Below are positions 57,070-64,000 of a stretch of DNA of 64,000 nucleotides, piece after piece (position 1 is the first letter of the stretch; every line of letters begins with the position of its first letter). The notes under the pieces are model-generated. The model saw nothing but the letters and a program-made list of their open reading frames with translations. It did no database searches and was not told where the DNA came from. The stretch covers positions 2,294,001 to 2,358,000 of the forward strand of contig NZ_AP027204.1 of the NCBI RefSeq assembly GCF_027944005.1. The letters are read 5' to 3'. The DNA is from Polynucleobacter sp. SHI8. GTDB lineage: Bacteria; Pseudomonadota; Gammaproteobacteria; Burkholderiales; Burkholderiaceae. The position numbers and the translations under genes were made by a program.

Positions 57070-59106
57070 ATGAATAAACATCATTTTTGTTTTTCACATC
57101 TATTTTTACTAAGTTCATTCTTTTTTTTAAGTCAATTAACTTTTGCTCAAGAGCCATCGATTCGGGTTTCAGACATTCCAACATTAACTGTAGAGGGCTC
57201 CTCACCCCTTTCTAATAGGGTCGAACTCAATGTTGGGCAACGAGAAATCCAAAGTAAACTTCCGACTAATATTGCTGAGTCTCTTCATGATGAGCTTGGA
57301 TTTAGTAGCTCATCATTTGGTCAAAGTTCTAGTCGACCGATTATCAGGGGAATGTCTGGTTCAAGGGTACCGATTCTTCAAAATGGCATGAATTCAGGGG
57401 ATGTATCGAGCGTTTCTCCTGATCACGCTGTTGCCTCTGATGTTATGTTTAGTCAATCTTTTGAATTATTGCGTGGCAGTGAATCCTTACGCTATAGCTC
57501 TAGTGCAAATCAAGGTCTTCTTAATGTGATTGATCTGCGAATACCCTCCAGTACTTTAGCGGAGCCAAGTGCGAGCTTTGTTGGTCAATATAACCTGAAT
57601 CAACAGGGCCTCTCCACTGGCATATTGGCTGAAGACTCCATCGGCAATTGGACCTTACATGTGGATAATACTTCTCGTCGTTTGAATGACTATCAAAGGC
57701 CTGATGGTCAACTTCAACCATATTCATTTTCCCGTCAAAATGATTTGGGATTGGGAGCATGTTATTTTAGAGCCTCTGGATACACCGGCTTCTCTTTCAG
57801 TCAATTCCAAAATTTTTATGGGATTCCCTCAGCAGAAGGGTCTCAGATTGACTTATTACAAAATCGATTTTCCCTCCTAGATGAAGAGTCAAATCCCTTT
57901 ACTGGTATTTCTAAACTTAAAACACAGTTTATTTATACCAATTACAGACATCAAGAGTTATCAAACACACAGTCACCACAGTCTGAATTTAAAAACCAAT
58001 CCATTGAGACGCGCATGGAGTTATTTCATGAGCCAATTCTTAGTTGGACGGGCTCATTTGGTCTTCAAGCTGGTAGTGGCACAATTTCTGCTACAGATTT
58101 AACAAATCCGAACCTTAACGCTGCCATCATTCCATCAACCAAGTCGGATAATATGGCCATTTTCCTCATAGAAAATAAATCTTTTGGCAATATAGATGTG
58201 CAAAATGGCTTTCGCTATGAATGGGTGCGACGAAATCCCGATGCCTCAATCCCTTATTCTGATAGCCCAAACTTTGACATACCCTCAGGTGGGAGTGCTC
58301 CATTAAGTTTTATTCCTAAATCAAATCAATTTTCTTTAGTGTCCCTGTCTTCACAGGCAGCTTGGAACTTTATTACAGAACAAGCTATATTAATTCGCTA
58401 TAGCTTTTCACAACGTGCACCGAGCGTTGATGAGTTGTACTCGTTCGGAAACCATGATGCAACAGCAACTTTTGATGTTGGTAATCCAAATTTAAATAAG
58501 GAAAGCTCTAATCATTTTGAAATAGGCTGGAGAAAGAATAAAGGTCTTACACAGGGTAAGCTTAATCTTTATCAAAATTTTGTCTCTAACTTTGTTTATA
58601 CCCAGTATACGGGTGCAACCGATCTAAATAGTGACTTTCCAGTACGTCAATTTTTGCAAGCAAATGCAATTATTAAGGGAGTTGAGTCTGAAGTGACATA
58701 CAACATGAATGGGGATGGATTTGCTGGTCGAATTTTTGGTGATTACTCTGAAGGAACATTAGACCAAGGTGGTTATCTACCGCTTCAACCAGCTACTCGA
58801 ATAGGTAGTGCTATTTATTACAGCCGGTTCGGATGGAAAGCAAATCTCTCTTTAATTCATGCATTAGGGCAATATAAAACTGCTACTTCTACGTTTTATA
58901 ACGAGCCTAGTACAGCAGGCTATAACAAACTTGATTTTCGCTTGTCAAAATCACAAGCAATCAATCGATTGCTTGTTACTTACTATTTACAAGCGAACAA
59001 TTTATTAAACGATACGATTCGTTACTCAACGACTGTAGACACTCTCAGGCTTTACGCTCCGCAACCTGGTAGAACCTTTATTTTAGGAATAAAGGTTGAC
59101 TACTAG
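57070..59106 (+). CDS. TonB-dependent outer-membrane receptor, ZnuD-like
   Basis: 678-residue receptor. The signal peptide is about residues 1-26 (LTFA-QEP), with a plug domain about 30-160 and a 22-strand barrel ending in VDY. The plug carries RPIIRGMSGSRVPILQNGM and SSVSPDHAVASD, which I associate with ZnuD-type zinc receptors (ASSLSPDHA motif), rather than siderophore receptors. GAGG precedes the ATG. It follows the small DUF2946-like gene. Zinc as substrate is inferred. Confidence 0.82.
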   Translation: MNKHHFCFSHLFLLSSFFFLSQLTFAQEPSIRVSDIPTLTVEGSSPLSNRVELNVGQREIQSKLPTNIAESLHDELGFSSSSFGQSSSRPIIRGMSGSRVPILQNGMNSGDVSSVSPDHAVASDVMFSQSFELLRGSESLRYSSSANQGLLNVIDLRIPSSTLAEPSASFVGQYNLNQQGLSTGILAEDSIGNWTLHVDNTSRRLNDYQRPDGQLQPYSFSRQNDLGLGACYFRASGYTGFSFSQFQNFYGIPSAEGSQIDLLQNRFSLLDEESNPFTGISKLKTQFIYTNYRHQELSNTQSPQSEFKNQSIETRMELFHEPILSWTGSFGLQAGSGTISATDLTNPNLNAAIIPSTKSDNMAIFLIENKSFGNIDVQNGFRYEWVRRNPDASIPYSDSPNFDIPSGGSAPLSFIPKSNQFSLVSLSSQAAWNFITEQAILIRYSFSQRAPSVDELYSFGNHDATATFDVGNPNLNKESSNHFEIGWRKNKGLTQGKLNLYQNFVSNFVYTQYTGATDLNSDFPVRQFLQANAIIKGVESEVTYNMNGDGFAGRIFGDYSEGTLDQGGYLPLQPATRIGSAIYYSRFGWKANLSLIHALGQYKTATSTFYNEPSTAGYNKLDFRLSKSQAINRLLVTYYLQANNLLNDTIRYSTTVDTLRLYAPQPGRTFILGIKVDY

Positions 59107-59118
59107 AGTTGTGAGGTT

Positions 59119-59676
59119 TTAATCACCGAATAGTTTTTGACGAAGTTCGCGTCTTTCTTGAGCCTCGAGTGAAAGATTGGCAGTTGGTCTAGCCAGTAAT
59201 CTTGAAACTCCGATGGCTTCACCAGTTTCTTCACACCAACCGTATTCCCCTGACTCAATTCTGCCAAGCGCTTGTTCTACTTTCTTCAAAAGCTTTCTTT
59301 CGCGATCTCTTGTTCTTAATTCTAAAGCGTGCTCTTCTTCAATCGTTGCACGATCAGCAGGATCTGGAACCAAGGTGTTTTCACGTAAGTTTTCAGTAGT
59401 AGCATCAGCATTTTTTAAAATATCATCACGCAATTTTTGTAGGCGATCTTTAAAAAACTCTAACTGCTCTGGATTCATATAGTCTTTATCAGACATTTTC
59501 ACTAACTGCGCTTCAGAGATTAATTCAATTACTTTCGGTGTAGCCGGTGTTTTTGTTTTTGTAGTCATTTCATTTTTAGCTTGATCTTTAGGATCTGCTT
59601 TATTTCCTTTTGTGTTTTTTTCAGTATCTACGCTTGTTTTTTTACTAACTGTTTTTTTTATCGTTGAAGTAGCCAT
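59119..59676 (-). CDS. dksA: RNA polymerase-binding factor DksA, Cys-poor type
   Basis: Binds the RNA polymerase secondary channel and works with ppGpp to control rRNA and amino-acid promoters. The 185-residue protein has a Lys/Thr-rich N-terminal extension of about 50 residues, a coiled coil with the tip DPADRAT, and a C-terminal globular zone. The four zinc-ligand positions read Cys148, Thr151, Ser169, Ala172, so it cannot bind zinc the classical way. This form is common in Burkholderiales and resembles the zinc-independent P. aeruginosa DksA2. Confidence 0.92.
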   Translation of the reverse strand: MATSTIKKTVSKKTSVDTEKNTKGNKADPKDQAKNEMTTKTKTPATPKVIELISEAQLVKMSDKDYMNPEQLEFFKDRLQKLRDDILKNADATTENLRENTLVPDPADRATIEEEHALELRTRDRERKLLKKVEQALGRIESGEYGWCEETGEAIGVSRLLARPTANLSLEAQERRELRQKLFGD

Positions 59677-59714
59677 TTGTCATCCTTATATATTTTTCTT
59701 TTGTTTTTTACAGA

Positions 59715-60755
59715 TTAAACTAAACAACCTTCTAAACCCATCATTAAAGTATCTTTTGGCAAATCCTGTCCTATAAATACAATTTTTGTTTGCTTAAGTT
59801 CTGTGCCCCATGGGCCGGCCATATCGCTACCCATCATTTCATGGACACCTTGTAATACAACTTTACGATTTGAACCTTTAACGTATAAAACGCCTTTATA
59901 GCGCAATAATTTGGAGCCAAAGACAGATAATATGCCGCCTAAAAAATCTTCCAGCTTTTTATGATCAAAGGGCTTTTCACTTCTAAACACAAAAGATTGG
60001 ATTTTATCTGTATGGCCATGTTGCTCATGATGATGATCATGGTCATGATGGTGATCGTGGTCATGGCTATGATCATGTCCACAATCATCATGATTTTCTT
60101 GTTCTAAAAAGTGCGGATCTATATCTAATTTTGCGTTTAAATTAAACCCATGAAGATCAAACACTTCATCTAAGTTGACAACTCCATGCGTGATTTCTTT
60201 TATGGGTGCTTTGGGGTTCATATGGACAATACGATTTCTTAAAGCCTGTCGAATTTTTTCATCCACAACATCACATTTAGTAATAAATATTTGATCGGCA
60301 AAGCCTACTTGATTTTGCGCCTCTTCATGCTCATCTAATTGCTGATCTCCATGCTTGGCATCTACTAGAGTAACAACTGCATCTAATACATAATGCTCGG
60401 CGACATCATCATCCATGAAAAATGTTTGAGCTACTGGACCTGGATTGGCGATTCCGGTTGTTTCTATCACCACACGGTTAAATGAGATTTGTTTAGATTT
60501 TTTCTGTTCCCAAAGCTGATTTAGTGCTTCTACCAAATCGCCACGAATGGTGCAACAAACACAGCCGTTACTCATTTGCACAATTTGTTCATTGCTGTTT
60601 TGGATTAGGATTTCATTATCGATATTTTCTTCACCAAACTCATTTTCTATGACAGCAATTTTCTTTCCATGATCAGCAGTCAGGATGTGTTTTAAAAGTG
60701 TCGTTTTGCCGCTTCCTAAAAAGCCAGTCAAAATCGTTACAGGTATAAGTGCCAT
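59715..60755 (-). CDS. COG0523 (CobW/ZNG-like) GTPase
   Basis: 346-residue metallochaperone-type GTPase. Walker A is GFLGSGKT (11-18). The CXCC metal motif is Cys65, Cys67 and Cys68 (NGCVCCTIRGD). A strongly His/Asp-rich loop about residues 215-250 (for example HDHSHDHDHHHDHDHHHE) would bind zinc, and the C-terminal CobW_C domain follows. Members insert or traffic Zn or Co. Here it lies next to dksA and a ZnuD-like receptor, so zinc is the best guess. cob genes are absent nearby. Confidence 0.9.
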   Translation of the reverse strand: MALIPVTILTGFLGSGKTTLLKHILTADHGKKIAVIENEFGEENIDNEILIQNSNEQIVQMSNGCVCCTIRGDLVEALNQLWEQKKSKQISFNRVVIETTGIANPGPVAQTFFMDDDVAEHYVLDAVVTLVDAKHGDQQLDEHEEAQNQVGFADQIFITKCDVVDEKIRQALRNRIVHMNPKAPIKEITHGVVNLDEVFDLHGFNLNAKLDIDPHFLEQENHDDCGHDHSHDHDHHHDHDHHHEQHGHTDKIQSFVFRSEKPFDHKKLEDFLGGILSVFGSKLLRYKGVLYVKGSNRKVVLQGVHEMMGSDMAGPWGTELKQTKIVFIGQDLPKDTLMMGLEGCLV

Positions 60756-60790
60756 TTTTTCCTAAATCTTTGTTAAAGCTATTGATGAAC

Positions 60791-61996
60791 TTAAATTCGT
60801 TCCAATAATAAACCCTTGAGATAATCGCCTTCAGGGAAACATATTAATTTAGGGTGGTCTAGGCCTGATGTCAAGCGCTTTAGTACACGAAATTTAAATT
60901 CGCCAGATTTTTGATGGCTAGCAGCTTCTTTACTTGCCGTAAAAATCGTTTTTTCAAAAGTCTCCATATCCATTGCGCCAGAACAAGAGAAAGTGAGTAT
61001 TAACCCACTTTTATTTAACATTTGCATCGCGGTTCGATTAATTTCTTTATAAGCCCTGATTGCTTTCGATAAATGCGCCGCTGAGGGGGCAAATTTAGGG
61101 GGATCTAAGATAATTAAATCAAAAAACTCTTCTCGAATTCGCATATTTTTGAGTGTCTCAAAAGCATCTTCATCTAACCAAATGGCACGATTTTCGTCAA
61201 AATCATTCAATTTTGTCTGTTTTTTTGCTACCTCTAAAGCATCTCCAGAAGAATCTACGGAGATGACTTCTTTAGCACCGCCCTTTAAAGCGGATAACGA
61301 AAACCCTCCTGTATAGCAAAACATATTTAATACTCGACGGTTTTGAGATAACTCTTGAACAAGAAGACGGTTGTCCCTCTGATCAATATAAAAACCTGTT
61401 TTATGTCCATGTATTGGGTCCACTAAATAAGAAATGGCATTTTCTTGAACCAAAACTTCTGTATTGGGCTGTTTTCCATATAAAAGGCCTGTTTGCGACT
61501 CAAGTCCTTCTCGTTGTCGAACAGCAGCGTCTGAGCGTTCATAAATCGAATCGCAACCAGTCTGTTGAGCAAGAATTTCTACAATGACATCTTTCCAGTG
61601 ATCCGAGCCAGCACTTAAGAACTGACAAACCAATAGCTTGTCATATTGATCGACAACGAGCCCAGGTAGTCCGTCTGCCTCTCCGAAAATTAAGCGTATG
61701 GCATTCGTATTTTTAATCCATTTTTTTCGATGATCTAAAGCTACGGCTATTTTTCTTTTGAAAAAAGCATGGTCAATAGACTCCTCTGGATCCCACGTCC
61801 ACATCCTTGCCCTGATTTGTGAATGAGGACTATAAGCAGCCCTACCAACCATTTTTTTGGCATCATTGAAAACACTAACGGTTGTTCCAACCCCAACTTT
61901 GCCTTCATAGCGTGCCACTGTACTAGCAAAGATCCATGGATGTTGGTGAAGTACGGAGTGCTCTTTACCACCCTCTAAAAAGATACTTGCTTGCAT
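60791..61996 (-). CDS. rlmI: 23S rRNA m5C methyltransferase, RlmI-like
   Basis: 401-residue SAM-dependent methyltransferase. A PUA RNA-binding domain lies in the first 80 residues (HPWIFASTVARYEG). An EEHEE-type linker follows, then a Rossmann domain with VLNMFCYTGGFSLSALKGGA and the NPPY-like LDPPKFAPS. E. coli RlmI methylates C1962 of 23S rRNA; the same target is assumed. It follows xerC by two bases. Confidence 0.87.
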   Translation of the reverse strand: MQASIFLEGGKEHSVLHQHPWIFASTVARYEGKVGVGTTVSVFNDAKKMVGRAAYSPHSQIRARMWTWDPEESIDHAFFKRKIAVALDHRKKWIKNTNAIRLIFGEADGLPGLVVDQYDKLLVCQFLSAGSDHWKDVIVEILAQQTGCDSIYERSDAAVRQREGLESQTGLLYGKQPNTEVLVQENAISYLVDPIHGHKTGFYIDQRDNRLLVQELSQNRRVLNMFCYTGGFSLSALKGGAKEVISVDSSGDALEVAKKQTKLNDFDENRAIWLDEDAFETLKNMRIREEFFDLIILDPPKFAPSAAHLSKAIRAYKEINRTAMQMLNKSGLILTFSCSGAMDMETFEKTIFTASKEAASHQKSGEFKFRVLKRLTSGLDHPKLICFPEGDYLKGLLLERI

Positions 61997-61998
61997 AT

Positions 61999-62991
61999 TT
62001 ATTTACTTGCCTTTGACCTTGGATGCGCTAAGTCATATGCTTGCGCTAAATGTTGAAAATCTAGGGCAGTATAAATCTGAGTACTCCCAATGCTGGCGTG
62101 TCCAAGCATTTCTTGAACGGCCCTTAGATCATGAGATGACTGTAATACATGACTTGCAAAACTGTGTCGCAACATATGTGGATGAACATGGACTGGTAAT
62201 CCTGACCTCATGGCAAGATTTTTTAAACGCTCTTGAACAGTCCTTGGCGAAAGTCTTTGGGCTTTTTGATTCATAAATAGAGGGCCTGCACTCTTCGCTT
62301 GTTCCGCCATTTTTATTGCCCATGCATCAAACCAAGTTCTAAGAGCCTGCATTGCTGACGATCCGATAGGAACAATCCGACGTTTTCCACCTTTACCCAA
62401 CACATGAACTTCTTGACTATCCCAAGCTATCCATCCAAAAGAATCTTTCGAATACCCTTTTGTCATGGAACTATCAATTCCAAGAATTTCAGATAAGCGC
62501 AATCCCGATGAATAAAACAACTCAACTAAGGCATGATCTCGCAACAAAGACCATTGTTCATTTGAGGGTTGACTTGCTTCTTGCTGAGCCTTTTCCATTA
62601 AAACAATAGCGTATTCAACACTCAAGGCTTTAGGTAGGCTCTTCGCTTTTCTTGGGGCTCGCAGATCTTGAACAGGATTTACCTTTATCTCATGAATAGG
62701 TGCCTGAGTCTTACTTGTAGCTAGCCAATCGAAAAAGGTTCTCCAAGCAGAAAGAAGTCGCGAGATGGATCTAGGTGAAGATCCTTGACTATGAAGTTTT
62801 GCAACCCAAGATCTTGTATGAATACTCTTTACTTGATGTAACTCCAGATGCTCTTCGGATATGTTTTGACAAAGAATCATTAAATCTTGACGATAAGCTT
62901 TGAGGGTATGGGGAGATAGTTGTCTAACGACCCTAAGCTCTTCAATGAATTGTTCAACCGCAAGGAGTTCCCTAGTGGTTGTGCCTTGCAT
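61999..62991 (-). CDS. xerC: Tyrosine recombinase XerC
   Basis: Resolves chromosome dimers at dif together with XerD. The 330-residue protein has an N-terminal core-binding SAM-like domain (about 10-105) and a catalytic domain with Arg165, Lys200, His272, Arg275, His298 and Tyr307 all present (GLRLSEI, GKGGKRRIVP, HMLRHSF, LGHAS, TQIYTAL). The gene order DUF484-xerC is the usual one and supports XerC over XerD or a phage integrase. Confidence 0.93.
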   Translation of the reverse strand: MQGTTTRELLAVEQFIEELRVVRQLSPHTLKAYRQDLMILCQNISEEHLELHQVKSIHTRSWVAKLHSQGSSPRSISRLLSAWRTFFDWLATSKTQAPIHEIKVNPVQDLRAPRKAKSLPKALSVEYAIVLMEKAQQEASQPSNEQWSLLRDHALVELFYSSGLRLSEILGIDSSMTKGYSKDSFGWIAWDSQEVHVLGKGGKRRIVPIGSSAMQALRTWFDAWAIKMAEQAKSAGPLFMNQKAQRLSPRTVQERLKNLAMRSGLPVHVHPHMLRHSFASHVLQSSHDLRAVQEMLGHASIGSTQIYTALDFQHLAQAYDLAHPRSKASK

Positions 62992-63632
62992 TACTGACCC
63001 TGGAATCGGTACAGCGCTGCGGCAGCCAGTTGAGCCAATTGATGTATATAGCTAAGGCCCATCTGAGGCGAAAATTTTTCTTTGTCTTGGCTCGCCATGA
63101 ATAACGCCCCCAAATTAGTACCTTGATACATCAATGGAATCACAACCATGCTGCTAGCATCTAACAAAAGATCTGAACTCACTAGATTCGTTACAAGATC
63201 GACACTACCGCAAATAGGCGCTAGATCTAATTTAGTCTTTAATTCCTCTGAGACTTGTTCTGGGGAAATAATTTCTACATTTCCAATATCAAACAACTTA
63301 TTAAGGCCAGTAGTAATGCTCTCAATGGTTGCATTTCGATCTTTAGAAGCCAGCAATCCCTCTAACCACTTCACCATTAAGGTTTGAGTACGATCATTTT
63401 CAGTCCCGAAACGTAGCATCTCAGATAATCGCTGATTTAAATCTCGATTTTGGTTTCTGAGTAAAGCCATTTGTTTTTCTTGTAAAGAAATTGCTTTACC
63501 ACTATGCGAGTTAGCCAGCTCAATTTGGGCCAATAAATCCGGATGACGGTCAAAAAATCCGGCTGTTGATAAAAGCCACTGCGCAACTAAACGCTCTTGT
63601 TCTTGCTGAGGTTGATCGATATCAGTATCCAT
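62991..63632 (-). CDS. DUF484 family protein
   Basis: 213-residue protein of the DUF484 family: VAQWLLSTAGFFDRHPDLLAQIEL at the start, a coiled-coil region (LQEKQMALLRNQNRDLNQRL), and a GAF-like C-terminal domain. Function is unproven, though it is regularly coupled to xerC, whose ATG overlaps its stop by one base. It lies 22 bases after gatB. Confidence 0.9.
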   Translation of the reverse strand: MDTDIDQPQQEQERLVAQWLLSTAGFFDRHPDLLAQIELANSHSGKAISLQEKQMALLRNQNRDLNQRLSEMLRFGTENDRTQTLMVKWLEGLLASKDRNATIESITTGLNKLFDIGNVEIISPEQVSEELKTKLDLAPICGSVDLVTNLVSSDLLLDASSMVVIPLMYQGTNLGALFMASQDKEKFSPQMGLSYIHQLAQLAAAALYRFQGQ

Positions 63633-63654
63633 TTAAGTATTTTTTCTTAATAAA

Positions 63655-64000
63655 TTAGTTGCTTAATTTTTCTTTTAAAATCTGATTCACTTGTGCAGGA
63701 TTGGCTTTGCCTTTAGATGCCTTCATAATTTGACCTACTAAAGAATTAAACGCTTTTTCCTTGCCACTCCTAAATTCTTCAACCGATTTTGGATTATCCG
63801 AGAGAACTTGGTCAATAATTTTTTCAATCGCTCCAACATCACTGATTTGCTTTAATCCTTTTTCTTCGATGAGTGCATCTACTACACCTTGATCGGCTAA
63901 TGCTCCTGATACGCCTCTTTCCCAAAGTGTTGCAAATATATCTTTGGCAATTTTGTTGGAAATAGTTCCATCCTGAATTCTTTGCAAGATTTGAGCAAGG
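63655..64000 (-). CDS. gatB: Aspartyl/glutamyl-tRNA amidotransferase subunit B (C-terminal part)
   Basis: The 3' 115 codons of gatB; the rest lies beyond the right edge. This is the YqeY-like helical tail domain that contacts t[25 protein letters not shown] opens it, [21 protein letters not shown] is the most characteristic block, and it ends [13 protein letters not shown]. GatCAB converts mischarged Glu-tRNA-Gln and Asp-tRNA-Asn to the correct amide forms. Confidence 0.93.
   Translation of the reverse strand, partial: LAQILQRIQDGTISNKIAKDIFATLWERGVSGALADQGVVDALIEEKGLKQISDVGAIEKIIDQVLSDNPKSVEEFRSGKEKAFNSLVGQIMKASKGKANPAQVNQILKEKLSN

Noticed and set aside
61999..62991. xerC as an integrase marking a genomic island
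   Set aside because: Its coupling to DUF484 and the surrounding core genes show it is the housekeeping recombinase.

Overview
The window looks like a chromosomal segment of a low-GC betaproteobacterium of the order Burkholderiales, most likely Polynucleobacter or a close relative. This rests on gene families and gene orders I recognise (T. ferrooxidans-type gshA next to gshB, TorF-like porin-glnK-amtB, split metH, phaM, metX-metW, a Cys-poor dksA, slmA after argB) and on the AT-rich base composition. No database search was possible. Genes are tightly packed, with many 1-11 base overlaps, and almost all encode core metabolism. I saw no rRNA, tRNA, CRISPR array or prophage.

Layout. 1-5.3 kb: glutathione synthesis (gshB partial, gshA), then a nitrogen operon (porin-glnK-amtB) with an NtrC-like site upstream, and ubiK. 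5.3-9.9 kb: a lipoylation operon (2Fe-2S ferredoxin, hydrolase, DUF493, lipB, lipA, lipoprotein) and a VanZ-like protein. 10-12.3 kb: birA, coaX, rfaE2. 12.4-17.5 kb: a six-gene operon of periplasmic glutathione peroxidase, FAD oxidoreductase, DUF1365, Cfa-like methyltransferase, SDR and NTF2-like protein, resembling photo-oxidative-stress lipid-modification clusters. 17.5-26.4 kb: dsbA, SPOR protein, argS, two-gene metH, phaM, a metallo-beta-lactamase-fold hydrolase. 26.4-34.4 kb: aceK, carbonic anhydrase, a second MBL hydrolase, glmS, glmU, ttcA, folB.

34.4-36.1 kb is the clear accessory insertion: a complete IscB (RNA-guided OMEGA nuclease, relative of the Cas9 ancestor) with a roughly 320-base, hairpin-rich upstream region that is a strong omega-RNA candidate, and terminal hairpins on both sides. 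It has landed between a pteridine-reductase-like SDR gene and folB. It supplies the last codons and stop of the SDR gene, and the iscB stop codon overlaps the folB start codon. No TnpA transposase is present.

36.9-43.4 kb: MidA-like methyltransferase, cca, NDUFA9-like protein, a lytic transglycosylase, 5-formyl-THF cyclo-ligase, DUF1439 protein. 43.3-47.1 kb is a methyl-cycle block, metK-ahcY-metF, with two different riboswitches: a SAM-II-type aptamer at the predicted 5' end of the metK transcript, and an SAH riboswitch between metK and ahcY. A strong terminator for this unit lies inside the coding sequence of the convergent DUF1439 gene. With metH, metX and metW elsewhere in the window, most of the methionine/SAM cycle is represented. 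47.1-56.5 kb: two LpxL-like acyltransferases, dapF, a phosphatase/arsenate-reductase-like protein, pyrE and xthA (start codons overlapping head to head), ampG, metW, metX, slmA, argB. 56.6-64 kb: a probable zinc-related group (small secreted protein, ZnuD-like TonB receptor, Cys-poor DksA, His-rich COG0523 GTPase), then an rRNA methyltransferase, xerC, DUF484 and the 3' part of gatB.
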